From assembly GCF_001891125.1 (NCBI RefSeq), contig NZ_CP015247.1, positions 638,501 through 702,500 of the forward strand: DNA of 64,000 nucleotides. The letters are read 5' to 3'. Shown in pieces: positions 26,469 through 34,644 of this stretch. The notes under the pieces were generated by a model that saw nothing but the letters and a program-made list of their open reading frames with translations, was not told where the DNA came from and did not search any database. Position 1 is the stretch's first letter; every line of letters starts with the position of its first letter. The position numbers were made by a program, and so were the translations under genes. This DNA is from Leuconostoc suionicum. GTDB lineage: Bacteria; Bacillota; Bacilli; Lactobacillales; Lactobacillaceae.

Positions 26469-27713
26469 ATGACAAAAGTTTTGATTATCGGTTCTGGTGC
26501 ACGTGAGCATGCGCTAGCACAAACATTTTTAAAAAGTCCACAAGTAGATGAAGTCATTGTTGCACCCGGGAATGATGGGATGTCAGATGACCATTTACGA
26601 CGAGTTGAAATTCCAGTGACTAATTTAATTGAACTAAGGGATTTCGCAAACCAAGAACACGTTGATCTAACGTTTGTTGGCAATGAAGAGCCGTTGACAC
26701 TAGGTATCGTTGACGTATTTACAGAAGCCTCCTTAAAAATATTTGGTCCAACAAAAAAGGCAGCCCAACTTGAAGGTTCTAAATCATTTACGAAGAACAT
26801 TCTTCAAAAGTATAATATTCCAACTGCACAATCACTGACCGTAACTTCTTTGAATGAAGCTAATCAAGCTATTGCAAAATTTGGTTTTCCAATTGTTTTT
26901 AAGCTCGATGGCTTGGCTTTGGGCAAGGGGGTAACTATTATTGAAAATGCCGCTGATGCTCAAGAATATTTGGAAAAGTTATACACGCAAAATGCTGATG
27001 CCAAATTGGTTATTGAGGAATATCTGAAAGGAGTTGAGTTTTCTGTATTCACATTAGTAGGTCCAAACGGTGTGATGACTAATGCGCCTTTAGCACAAGA
27101 CCATAAACGTCGTTTTGATGGTGATGAAGGACCTAATACTGGTGGAATGGGGGCTTATAGCCCAGTGAAATGGATTTCAGATCAAATTCGTCAGGAAACT
27201 ATTGAAACTTTAGTTAACCCAACAGTGAAAGCAATGGTTGAAGAGCATGCGCCATTTACTGGTGTCTTATATACAGGCGTCATGTTAACTGAAGAAGGAC
27301 CTAAAGTCATTGAATTTAATGTTCGATTTGGTGACCCTGAGGCGCAAGTAGTATTACCTCAATTTGAGGGTGATTTTTATCAATTAATTTTGCAACTATT
27401 GTCAGGTGAAAAACCAACGTCACATTGGCAAGATGAAGAAGTGTATGTTGGGGTTGTTCTAGCAGCTAAGGGTTATCCTGAACGTCCTCAGAAAGGAGCA
27501 ATCGTTCCTCAAATTCCATTAGTGACTAATTATGCTGGCGTCAAATTGGCGAACACGGTGTTGCGTGCAAATGGTGGGCGTGTAGCCACTGTTATTGCCC
27601 ATGACAAAAATGTGAAATTGGCACAAGAAAAAGTTTATAATGTATTAGATAAGACACCGATGGATTTACAATATCGTCACGATATTGCTTATCAAGCTGT
27701 TCAAAAATTATAA
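26469..27713 (+). CDS. purD: Phosphoribosylamine--glycine ligase (GAR synthetase)
   Basis: Second step of de novo purine synthesis: joins phosphoribosylamine and glycine using ATP. The 414-aa ATP-grasp protein has the N-terminal IGSGAREHALA (about 6-16) and APGNDGM, the ATP-grasp core with FKLDGLALGKGV near 140, DHKRRFDGDEGPNTGGMGAYSP near 210-231, and FNVRFGDPEAQV near 284. It lies apart from the main pur operon, paired with fhs (12-bp gap) under a PurBox promoter. The purE operon has no second purD, so this is the pathway's copy in the window. Confidence 0.97.
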   Translation: MTKVLIIGSGAREHALAQTFLKSPQVDEVIVAPGNDGMSDDHLRRVEIPVTNLIELRDFANQEHVDLTFVGNEEPLTLGIVDVFTEASLKIFGPTKKAAQLEGSKSFTKNILQKYNIPTAQSLTVTSLNEANQAIAKFGFPIVFKLDGLALGKGVTIIENAADAQEYLEKLYTQNADAKLVIEEYLKGVEFSVFTLVGPNGVMTNAPLAQDHKRRFDGDEGPNTGGMGAYSPVKWISDQIRQETIETLVNPTVKAMVEEHAPFTGVLYTGVMLTEEGPKVIEFNVRFGDPEAQVVLPQFEGDFYQLILQLLSGEKPTSHWQDEEVYVGVVLAAKGYPERPQKGAIVPQIPLVTNYAGVKLANTVLRANGGRVATVIAHDKNVKLAQEKVYNVLDKTPMDLQYRHDIAYQAVQKL

Positions 27714-27725
27714 AGGGAAACAAAC

Positions 27726-29390
27726 ATGCAAACAGATATTGAAATTGCCCAATCCGTTGAAATAAAACCCATTACCGAAATTGCAACTGCTGCAGGGCTG
27801 CAGGCCAATGAAATTGAGCCCTATGGATACGACAAAGCAAAAATTAAATTGGATCCATCTATCGTGCGTAAGCAAGAATTGGGTAAACTGATCTTGGTTA
27901 CGTCAATTAATCCAACTCCCGCCGGTGAAGGAAAATCAACAGTAACGGTTGGTTTGGCTGATGCGCTAAGTTTGGCCGATAAAAAGACGATGATTGCGCT
28001 ACGTGAACCTTCCTTGGGACCTGTGATGGGACTTAAAGGTGGCGCAACTGGTGGTGGCTTTGCGCAAGTTGTTCCAATGGCTGATATTAATTTACATTTT
28101 ACTGGAGACTTCCATGCATTAACATCAGCTCATGATACACTAGCTGCATTACTAGATAATAGTATTCACCAAGGAAATCCACTAAATATTGATCCACGTC
28201 GTATTTTGTGGAAACGCGTAGTAGATATTAATGATCGTGAATTGCGTCATGTTACCGTCGGCTTAGGTGGACCAACTTCAGGCGTTCCGCGTGAAGATGG
28301 TTTTGACATTACTGTAGCTTCTGAATTGATGGCTATTCTAACACTCTCAACTGATTTAATGGATATGAAAGAGCGTATCAAGCGTATTGTTGTTGGTTAT
28401 ACCTACAGCAAAGAACCAGTAACTGTTGCTGATTTAGGTGTTGCAGGAGCCCTAACTGTTTTGTTAAAGGACGCTATCAAACCTAATCTTGTCCAAACGT
28501 TGGTGCACACACCGGCAATTATTCACGGTGGTCCATTCGCTAACATCGCTCAAGGGACTAACTCTATTTTGGCAACCAAAACAGCTCTGAAATTAGCAGA
28601 TTATGTTGTCACGGAGGCGGGATTTGGTGCCGACTTGGGTGGCGAGAAGTTCCTAGATATTAAAGTACCGTTGCTGGGTAAAACGCCAGATACAATTGTT
28701 ATTGTAGCTACTGTACGTGCTTTGAAACATCATGGTGGCGTTGCATTAGCAAATTTGAATAATGAAGATGTCATGGCGCTCAAGAACGGCTTAGAGAATT
28801 TGGGTCAACACCTGACAGCGATGAATCGTTATGGCGTACCAGTGTTAGTAGCCATTAATCGCTTCACTTCGGATACGGAAGCAGAGTTACAGGTCATTAA
28901 AGATTATGTCCAACAATTTGGCGCTACAGCTTATACAACAGAAGTTTGGGCAAAAGGCGGTGCAGGGGCACAAGAGCTGGCTACGGCTGTCATTAAAAAA
29001 TCAGCTCAAGAAACAGATTTTACACCACTATATCAAGCTGACGATTCAGCTATTGATAAACTAAATACTATCGTGCAAACAATATACGGTGGAGATGGTG
29101 TTGAATTATCAACTAAGGCGCAAAAGCAATTACAAGATTTTGAAAAATATGGTTGGGACAAGTTACCAATTATTATGGCAAAAACGCAGTACTCATTTAC
29201 AGATGACGCTAAAAAACTTGGGGCACCTAAAGATTTCAAAATTCATATCCGTGAATTCGTACCGAAACTTGGGGCTGGATTTTTAGTCGCATTAACGGGA
29301 AACATCATGACAATGCCTGGATTACCAAAACATCCAGCGGCTTTGGATATTGATGTTGATGAAAATGGTACAATTACTGGTTTATTTTAA
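27726..29390 (+). CDS. fhs: Formate--tetrahydrofolate ligase
   Basis: Makes 10-formyl-THF from formate, THF and ATP. 10-formyl-THF is the substrate for PurN and PurH, whose genes lie 25 kb downstream. The full-length 554-aa product has the family motifs [20 protein letters not shown] (ATP site, about 59-78), [16 protein letters not shown] (about 96-111) and the conserved C-terminal region [35 protein letters not shown] gives the ribosome site. Co-transcription with purD places formyl-donor supply under the same PurBox control. Confidence 0.97.
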   Translation: MQTDIEIAQSVEIKPITEIATAAGLQANEIEPYGYDKAKIKLDPSIVRKQELGKLILVTSINPTPAGEGKSTVTVGLADALSLADKKTMIALREPSLGPVMGLKGGATGGGFAQVVPMADINLHFTGDFHALTSAHDTLAALLDNSIHQGNPLNIDPRRILWKRVVDINDRELRHVTVGLGGPTSGVPREDGFDITVASELMAILTLSTDLMDMKERIKRIVVGYTYSKEPVTVADLGVAGALTVLLKDAIKPNLVQTLVHTPAIIHGGPFANIAQGTNSILATKTALKLADYVVTEAGFGADLGGEKFLDIKVPLLGKTPDTIVIVATVRALKHHGGVALANLNNEDVMALKNGLENLGQHLTAMNRYGVPVLVAINRFTSDTEAELQVIKDYVQQFGATAYTTEVWAKGGAGAQELATAVIKKSAQETDFTPLYQADDSAIDKLNTIVQTIYGGDGVELSTKAQKQLQDFEKYGWDKLPIIMAKTQYSFTDDAKKLGAPKDFKIHIREFVPKLGAGFLVALTGNIMTMPGLPKHPAALDIDVDENGTITGLF

Positions 29391-29393
29391 ACT

Positions 29394-29419
29394 AAAAAAT
29401 GGCTTTTTGGCCATTTTTT
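29394..29419. terminator. Bidirectional terminator between fhs and the CDF transporter gene
   Basis: AAAAAATGGC paired with GCCATTTTTT around a 6-nt loop; U-rich tails on both strands, between convergent genes. Confidence 0.85.
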
Positions 29420-29421
29420 TA

Positions 29422-30297
29422 TTACATATTTGCCGGTTCGACATGGATTTCAACGTCAAAAATTTGGTACTCTTCCAATAATTTTTTTTCAATAAGTTTT
29501 GTGATGGCATGACTTTCTGCCACAGTCAGTTGTGGGTTCATTGTTACGACAATATCCAAGGCAATGTTTTCACTATAGGATCGACCTCTTATCTCTTTTA
29601 CAGTGATGACACCAGGAATTCTGTTAACTGCCAAACGATATTGATCCAGCGTATGCTGATCAAAACCGTCTGAGAGCATAAACACACTATTTTTAAAAAT
29701 ATCAATTGCCATGTTAAGAATTAATAGAGAAATAATGATTGCTACAGTGGCATCAAGCCATGAAAAATGAAGTGATGATGCGAGGATGGCCAACGTGGTA
29801 GCCATACTAGTAAAAATATCACTGAGATTGTCCTTTGCAGCAGCAAGCAAAGCTGTGCTATGTACGCGTTTGGACAACTTTTTGTTGTGAAAGTACAAAA
29901 AGCTAAGTAGAATGGCTGAAACGATGCCAACAATTGCGCTGAGAGGACTCGGAGTGGCTATCTGATTGCTCAGGATATTTTTAAAAGCGCTAAGTAGAAC
30001 TTGTAACGCAACGATTAGCATCATTATTGAAGTAATCATACTGGCGATGTTTTCTGATTTCCAGTGGCCATATTGATGGTTTTTATCCGGTGGTCGGCGC
30101 GAAAAATGAAGCCCAATCAGTACAGTTAGTGACACTAAAATGTCAGTTAAATTATTAAAGCCATCAGCGATTAAAGCTTCCGAATGGCCAATTTTTCCAA
30201 CTAGCAATTTCATAACAGTGATTAGGCTGTAGGCAGTAAGGCTGATAATAGCACCACCTTCAGCGGCTTTAAGTTGTTCATAGCGTTTATTGAGCAT
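29422..30297 (-). CDS. Cation diffusion facilitator family metal exporter
   Basis: Proton-coupled divalent metal efflux transporter of the plasma membrane. The 291-aa product has six membrane segments (about residues 15-205) and a C-terminal cytoplasmic metal-binding domain (about 210-291) containing HAITKLIEKK and VEIHVEP. The metal site in segment 2 reads ADGFNNLTD and in segment 5 AAKDNLSDI. The DGxNN form resembles the manganese-exporting branch (MneP/MneS) more than zinc exporters with HxxxD. That specificity is inference. The promoter on this strand (TATAAT at 30352-30347) has an inverted repeat over its -35. Confidence 0.88.
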   Translation of the reverse strand: MLNKRYEQLKAAEGGAIISLTAYSLITVMKLLVGKIGHSEALIADGFNNLTDILVSLTVLIGLHFSRRPPDKNHQYGHWKSENIASMITSIMMLIVALQVLLSAFKNILSNQIATPSPLSAIVGIVSAILLSFLYFHNKKLSKRVHSTALLAAAKDNLSDIFTSMATTLAILASSLHFSWLDATVAIIISLLILNMAIDIFKNSVFMLSDGFDQHTLDQYRLAVNRIPGVITVKEIRGRSYSENIALDIVVTMNPQLTVAESHAITKLIEKKLLEEYQIFDVEIHVEPANM

Positions 30298-30369
30298 TTT
30301 GGTACCTGCATATCAATGATAAATACATGTGCAAGAGTTCACTTTTATTATACAATGGAATACAGTTGT

Positions 30370-30399
30370 TCCACCAAATTTGACTTTATTATTGGTGGA
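30370..30399. promoter_or_regulatory. Inverted repeat over the CDF exporter promoter
   Basis: TCCACCAA at 30370-30377 and TTGGTGGA at 30392-30399, a perfect 8-bp inverted repeat with a 14-bp centre. The left arm covers the -35 region of the leftward promoter whose -10 (TATAAT) is at 30352-30347. Placement suggests an operator rather than a terminator. Confidence 0.5.
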
Positions 30400-30456
30400 G
30401 AATAAGTTCCTTTTAACGTCGTGCTTGAACCGTTTTAAACCAACAATATAAAGGTG

Positions 30457-30465
30457 TGTTATACT
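30457..30465 (+). promoter_or_regulatory. Extended -10 promoter directly before the csp-like gene
   Basis: TGT followed by TATACT at 30460-30465. Only 6 nt separate the hexamer from the start codon at 30472, so a transcript from this promoter would begin at or next to the ATG. Confidence 0.55.
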
Positions 30466-30471
30466 ATATTT

Positions 30472-30696
30472 ATGAAAACAGGAACAGTAAAAATTTGGCA
30501 AAAAGAACGTGGATATGGATACATTACACCTGATGAAGGTGGAGATGATGTCTTTGTTCATTTTAATGGTATTGATATGGATGGCTTTAAGTCATTGATT
30601 CAAGGCGAAAAAGTAGCATACGTACTGGTACAAGGGTATAAGTCTTATCAAGCAGCCCAGGTTCGTCCGCTTTCGGTTGAGGCAGCAGACATTTAA
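30472..30696 (+). CDS. Cold-shock-domain protein (divergent CspA family)
   Basis: A 74-aa single cold-shock domain, a beta-barrel that binds single-stranded nucleic acid. It begins MKTGTVKIWQKERGYGYITP and has the DVFVHF RNP-2-like motif, but several aromatic residues of classical Csp proteins (WFN, GFGFI) are changed to IWQ and GYGYI. The family start is the ATG at 30472. The frame opens at a GTG at 30454, but that extension is not family-like. No ribosome binding site lies at normal distance (AAGGTG is 15 nt upstream). The stop overlaps the NUDIX start (TAATG), placing it first in a csp-NUDIX-small protein-mtnN operon. Confidence 0.85.
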   Translation: MKTGTVKIWQKERGYGYITPDEGGDDVFVHFNGIDMDGFKSLIQGEKVAYVLVQGYKSYQAAQVRPLSVEAADI

Positions 30697-31250
30697 TGGT
30701 GGCATATCGTGAGACAGTAACATCGTCTAAGATAATTTATGAGGGACCAATCTTTAGCGTTGAAACGCAAGATGTTGATCTCTATAATGGAAAAAAAGCT
30801 AAAAGAGATATTGTTCGGCACGTGCCTGCAATTGGCGTTTTAGCTTTTGTTGATGATGAACATATTATTTTAGAGAAACAATGGCGTGCCACAATTGGCG
30901 ATTTTATTTTGGAAATTCCCGCTGGAAAATTAGATCAACGTGATTTTGACGAACCTCATCATGCAGTTGAGCGTGAACTAAATGAAGAATTACGCATGGC
31001 AGCGGGTTCTATTGAAAAAGCGTTGGGTTTTGTTGAAACAGTTGGTTTTTCTGATGCTTATATGCATTTATATGTTGCAAGAAATTTGACACCCATTGAA
31101 CAAAATCAACAATTACCACGCGATTTAGGGGAGACAATGGATTTAGTAACCATGTCTTTTAGTGAGGTAAAATCGTTGTTTGACTCAGGAAAATTGATTG
31201 ATCAAAAAACTGTCACAGCCTTTTTGTATTGGAATTACTTGCGGGGTTAA
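30696..31250 (+). CDS. nudF: NUDIX hydrolase, ADP-ribose pyrophosphatase-like
   Basis: Hydrolyses nucleoside diphosphates linked to another group, most likely ADP-ribose to AMP and ribose-5-phosphate. The 184-aa product has the conserved ADPRase N-terminus (a strand-exchanged beta sheet, about 1-45), the LEIPAGKLD motif near 70-78 and a NUDIX box ending AVERELNEELRM (about 90-101) with the metal-binding Glu residues. A family-typical region follows (GFVETVGFSDAYMHLYVA). Translation is coupled to the csp-like gene by the TAATG overlap. The NUDIX-small protein-mtnN order is one I know from other lactic acid bacteria. Confidence 0.88.
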   Translation: MVAYRETVTSSKIIYEGPIFSVETQDVDLYNGKKAKRDIVRHVPAIGVLAFVDDEHIILEKQWRATIGDFILEIPAGKLDQRDFDEPHHAVERELNEELRMAAGSIEKALGFVETVGFSDAYMHLYVARNLTPIEQNQQLPRDLGETMDLVTMSFSEVKSLFDSGKLIDQKTVTAFLYWNYLRG

Positions 31251-31253
31251 TTT

Positions 31254-31547
31254 ATGGATAAAATGTCACGTAAAGCAGCCAAAAAAGAGCAAAAGGTACG
31301 TGAAAAAGAACGTATCAAAGTTGAAAAAGAATACGCTAGAAAACATCCGACGCAAATTGAAATTGTCCAACCAGAAACTCGAGAAGAGATGCGGTTAACA
31401 CGTAAAGGACGTTATGAATTAGGGTCAGATGGTAAGTTAACAGCGAAAGGTAAATCAAAACGCTTAACGCATCGTTACAATGTAATTATTATTGTTTTGA
31501 TTCTATTAATTATTGCAACGTACGCTGCCTTTTTTTTAATTAACTAG
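31254..31547 (+). CDS. Small basic tail-anchored membrane protein
   Basis: A 97-aa protein with a highly charged N-terminal 70 residues (Lys/Arg/Glu-rich, likely helical: SRKAAKKEQKVREKERIKVE) and one C-terminal membrane helix (about 75-95, VIIIVLILLIIATYAAFFLI). The topology would leave the charged part in the cytoplasm. No known domain is recognised. It starts 3 bp after the NUDIX stop and ends 17 bp before mtnN, and so belongs to that operon. A second ATG at 31263 is an alternative start. Confidence 0.8.
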   Translation: MDKMSRKAAKKEQKVREKERIKVEKEYARKHPTQIEIVQPETREEMRLTRKGRYELGSDGKLTAKGKSKRLTHRYNVIIIVLILLIIATYAAFFLIN

Positions 31548-31564
31548 TAAATTTGGAGAAAAAA

Positions 31565-32239
31565 ATGAAAATAGGAATTATCACGCCAATGGCGGAGGAA
31601 AAGATTGCATTGTCTGCAATTCTTGAAAACACAGAAACAAGACAGCACGGTAGCACAACGATTACTTCAGGAAATTATAAAAATCATGAAGTAATGCTCA
31701 CTGAGTCTGGCATTGGTAAGGTGGCTGCAGGTTCTGCCGCTACAGTGATGATTGATAATTTTAATCCTGATTTGATTGTTAACACTGGTTCTGCTGGTGC
31801 ATTAGACCCCGATTTGAAAATAGGGGATGAAGTTATTGGCACACGTATTGCGTATTCTGATGTTGATGTGACAGCATTTGGCTATGCTTATGGTCAATTA
31901 CCAAATAAGCCCTTATATTACGAAGCTGATCCAGCAGTGGTTGCTGATTTTATGAATTTGACTGCGGGCAAAAAAGGCTTAATTGTTTCTGGTGATCAAT
32001 TTGTTCAAGACGACGGTAAAAAGAAAATCTTGTCCTATTTTCCAGAGGCATTAGTTGCTGAGATGGAAGCAGCAGCAGTAGCTCAAGTTGCGACACAGTT
32101 TGGAACCCCATTTATTGTATTACGTGGTGTTTCCGATTTAGCTAACGGAGAATCTAATATTGTCTTTGATGATTACGTAGTTGAAGCTGGTAAGGCGTCA
32201 GCCCAGTTATTAATCAACTATATGAATCAAAAAAACTAA
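31565..32239 (+). CDS. mtnN: 5'-methylthioadenosine/S-adenosylhomocysteine nucleosidase
   Basis: Cleaves methylthioadenosine and S-adenosylhomocysteine to adenine plus the thioribose or ribosyl-homocysteine product, recycling SAM by-products and feeding the AI-2/LuxS pathway. From ATG 31565 (TTGGAG 8 nt upstream) the protein is 224 aa; the longer TTG start lies in the binding site itself and is rejected. Motifs: MKIGIITPMAEE, NTGSAGALDP near 75, SGDQFV near 143, VAEMEAAAVAQVA near 165 and the catalytic Asp in LRGVSDLA near 193. The adenine released can be used by the ade product or by phosphoribosyltransferase. Confidence 0.95.
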   Translation: MKIGIITPMAEEKIALSAILENTETRQHGSTTITSGNYKNHEVMLTESGIGKVAAGSAATVMIDNFNPDLIVNTGSAGALDPDLKIGDEVIGTRIAYSDVDVTAFGYAYGQLPNKPLYYEADPAVVADFMNLTAGKKGLIVSGDQFVQDDGKKKILSYFPEALVAEMEAAAVAQVATQFGTPFIVLRGVSDLANGESNIVFDDYVVEAGKASAQLLINYMNQKN

Positions 32240-32258
32240 GCCGACAGGCTTTTTTTTG
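32238..32258 (+). terminator. Short rho-independent terminator after mtnN
   Basis: AAGCC paired with GGCTT around GACA, then eight T. The 5-bp stem begins inside the stop codon region, so strength may be modest. Confidence 0.6.
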
Positions 32259-32384
32259 TACTGTGAAGTTAGTGCAGTGCGAGATATAGCTGATTTCTAT
32301 GGTAGCTCGTATAGAGGTTAGTGTGCAAGCTAGTGAAGAATAATGTAAAATAGAAAATATATTAAATTTAAGGAATATAATAAA
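32259..32384 (+). other. Intergenic region before ytpR
   Basis: No gene seen. TAAAAT at 32346-32351 may be a -10 (no strong -35), and AAGGAATATAATAAA provides the ytpR binding site. Confidence 0.4.
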
Positions 32385-33041
32385 ATGATTACTTCATATA
32401 ACCAAAAATCTTGTGGGGACATACTTGTCGTTACACTTACTCCTAACGCGGAAAAACAGATTGTGACTACTAGTGGAAACGTGACACGAATAAGTAATGC
32501 TGAAACAGGTCAGGCAACTGGATTTAACATTGCTAATGTAGGTGCCGAATTAGGGATTATTGGAGAAAATGGTCAAATATTCTTAAACGAAGAGCAAATA
32601 AATATTCTTAATGCCAATATCAAATCAGCTGGATTTGATGAAATTATGAAGGTTTCACCTTCAAAGCTTGTTATTGGTTTTGTTGAAAGCCTTTCGAATC
32701 ATCCAGATTCAGATCATTTACATATCACGCAAACAAAAGTTAGTGATCAAAAAAGTTTGCAGATTGTTTCTGGATCGCCAAATATGAAAACAGGGATTAA
32801 AGTAGTGGTAGCTCAGCCTGGAACTATGATGCCTTCAGGCGCCTTAATATGGGATGGTGCATTACGTGGCGTGCCATCTTCAGGGATGATTGTTTCTGGG
32901 CGAGAGTTACATTTACCGGGTGCTCCAGAAAAGCCAGGTGCTTTGGTTTTACCAAATGATTTTGGTGAAATTGGCGATGTGTTTGACTTCAAAAAGGGTG
33001 CAACGCTCTATACAAATGGATTAGTTGATACAAATTATTAA
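32385..33041 (+). CDS. ytpR: YtpR-family tRNA-binding domain protein
   Basis: A 218-aa protein of the YtpR family: an N-terminal DUF4479-like domain (about 1-90) and a C-terminal tRNA-binding OB fold like that of PheT and Arc1p/EMAP (about 95-205), with the conserved stretch VESLSNHPDSDHLHITQTKV, the IVSGSPNM turn, and a core ending in VPSSGMIVSGREL. Members bind RNA non-specifically in vitro; their cellular job is unknown. The length is normal for the family, so the gene is complete even though the same frame continues open for 66 codons beyond its TAA. Confidence 0.9.
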   Translation: MITSYNQKSCGDILVVTLTPNAEKQIVTTSGNVTRISNAETGQATGFNIANVGAELGIIGENGQIFLNEEQINILNANIKSAGFDEIMKVSPSKLVIGFVESLSNHPDSDHLHITQTKVSDQKSLQIVSGSPNMKTGIKVVVAQPGTMMPSGALIWDGALRGVPSSGMIVSGRELHLPGAPEKPGALVLPNDFGEIGDVFDFKKGATLYTNGLVDTNY

Positions 33042-33071
33042 GACAGGGGAAGTACAGCTAGTGTTGATCAA

Positions 33072-33242
33072 TTGATTAATGCAGCTGAAAGTGTTGATAA
33101 GATGGTAGATAAAATTAGAAACGCACCACGTGTTTATCGAATATTCAATGATGAAAGTACAAAGTATCGGAAATTGGTGTTTGAGTTACGAAAAGGTGAG
33201 TTACAGTATTTCACATTTGTGATGGAGATCGTAAAAAAATGA
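33072..33242 (+). CDS. Possible small protein overlapping murC (start uncertain)
   Basis: After the ytpR TAA the same frame stays open to a TGA at 33240-33242, which overlaps the murC ATG as ATGA. The stretch reads VDQLINAAESVDKMVDKIRN and continues to the end FTFVMEIVKK, an amphipathic, protein-like composition. Candidate starts are TTG 33072 (56 aa) and ATG 33102 (46 aa); neither has a good binding site, although AGGGGA lies at 33045-33050. It may be a small gene translationally coupled to murC, or a gene that has lost its start. I recognise no family. Confidence 0.45.
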   Translation: MINAAESVDKMVDKIRNAPRVYRIFNDESTKYRKLVFELRKGELQYFTFVMEIVKK

Positions 33243-34573
33243 GTAAAAAATATTATTTTATTGGCATTAAAGGGACAGGAATGGGACCTTTAGCACAAAT
33301 TTTGCATGATCAAGGGAACGAGGTACTTGGTTCAGACATTGATACGTATACATATACGCAAGCTCCATTAGAGGCTGCAGGTATTAAAATATTACCATTT
33401 GATGCAAGAAATGTAGATGCCAATCAAGATGCTATTTTTGTGAAGGGAAACGCTTTTAATAATGATCAAATTGAAGTGGCTCGTGCATTAGAAATTGGTG
33501 TAACCATGATTTCTTATCCAGAAGCTGTTCAAGAACAAATATCACAAACCACATCCATAGCAATTGCAGGAGCCCACGGCAAAACGTCAACAACCGGATT
33601 ATTGGCTCACGTGTTAAAAAATATTGCCCCTACCTCATATCTTATCGGGGATGGTACAGGACGAGGAGTGCCTAATTCACAATTTTTTGTTGTCGAGGCA
33701 GATGAATATCGTCGTCATTTTAAAGATTATGCCCCAGATTATGCGATTTTAACAAATATTGATTTTGATCATCCTGATTATTATACTGGCATTGAAGATG
33801 TAACGTCTGCGTTTGCTGATTTTGCTAATAATGTTAAAAAGGCTATTTTTGCTTGGGGTGATGATGAGCACTTACGTTCTTTGAAACCTTCAGCGGATGT
33901 TTACTACTATGGTGTCAATCCAGATAGAGATGATTTTGTGGCGACTAATATTCACAAATCAACTCAGGGATCGCATTTTAACGTTGTTTTTCGTGGTAAA
34001 GACTTAGGCGAATTTGCTGTTCCTTTATTCGGGCAACATGGTATTTTAAATGCGTTAGCAGTGATTGCTGTATCTTATATGGAAGAGGTTGACCTTGATT
34101 TAATTCGTCAATATTTGCTGACCTATCAGGGTGTTAAACGTCGTTTTAGTGAAAAGCAAATTGCTGATATTACAGTGATTGATGATTATGCTCATCATCC
34201 AACAGAAATTACGGCGACATTAGATGCGGCACGCCAAAAGTATCCCAACAAAAAAATTATTGCCATTTTCCAACCACATACTTTTTCACGCGTAATTGCG
34301 TATAAAGACGAATTTGCTAGTAGTTTAGAAGCGGCAGATCAAGTTTATCTAGCCAATATTTTTGGATCTGCACGAGAACAAGCCGGAACGATTACTTCCA
34401 AGGACTTAGGATCTGAAATTAGTAAGTTTGGTGGCATCATTGAAGAAAATGACATGAGTTTGTTGATGCCATATGAAAATGCTGTAATGGTCTTTATGGG
34501 CGCTGGTGACATTGAAAAATATGAATTTGCTTATGAAAAGCTACTTGGCCAATTGAGAACGGACTTGACTTAA
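33239..34573 (+). CDS. murC: UDP-N-acetylmuramate--L-alanine ligase
   Basis: Adds the first amino acid (L-Ala) to UDP-MurNAc in cytoplasmic peptidoglycan synthesis. The 444-aa Mur ligase has the N-terminal nucleotide-binding IGIKGTGMGPLA (about 8-19), the ATP P-loop AGAHGKTSTTG (about 109-119), the catalytic EADEY region near 152, the NIDFDHPDYY motif near 174, and the C-terminal domain starting at the VKRRF and DDYAHHPTEI motifs (about 300-325). GGAG sits 8-11 nt upstream of the ATG. Confidence 0.96.
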   Translation: MSKKYYFIGIKGTGMGPLAQILHDQGNEVLGSDIDTYTYTQAPLEAAGIKILPFDARNVDANQDAIFVKGNAFNNDQIEVARALEIGVTMISYPEAVQEQISQTTSIAIAGAHGKTSTTGLLAHVLKNIAPTSYLIGDGTGRGVPNSQFFVVEADEYRRHFKDYAPDYAILTNIDFDHPDYYTGIEDVTSAFADFANNVKKAIFAWGDDEHLRSLKPSADVYYYGVNPDRDDFVATNIHKSTQGSHFNVVFRGKDLGEFAVPLFGQHGILNALAVIAVSYMEEVDLDLIRQYLLTYQGVKRRFSEKQIADITVIDDYAHHPTEITATLDAARQKYPNKKIIAIFQPHTFSRVIAYKDEFASSLEAADQVYLANIFGSAREQAGTITSKDLGSEISKFGGIIEENDMSLLMPYENAVMVFMGAGDIEKYEFAYEKLLGQLRTDLT

Positions 34574-34593
34574 TATCTATTTAATGTGATTTC

Positions 34594-34602
34594 TGTTATA
34601 AT
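34594..34602 (+). promoter_or_regulatory. Putative extended -10 promoter of the Bax-inhibitor-1 family gene
   Basis: TGT followed by TATAAT at 34597-34602, 42 bp before the start codon. Confidence 0.55.
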
Positions 34603-34644
34603 TGATATAACCAGAATTGTTTAGAATACTGGAGGTAAATAGTA

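Noticed and set aside
26447-26800. 117-codon minus-strand frame opposite the start of purD
   Set aside because: It covers the purD ribosome site and ATP-grasp N-terminus in reverse; no ribosome binding site of its own.
30313-30561. 82-codon minus-strand frame across the CDF/csp intergenic region
   Set aside because: It crosses the promoter and operator region and the csp-like gene; no ribosome site and irregular composition.
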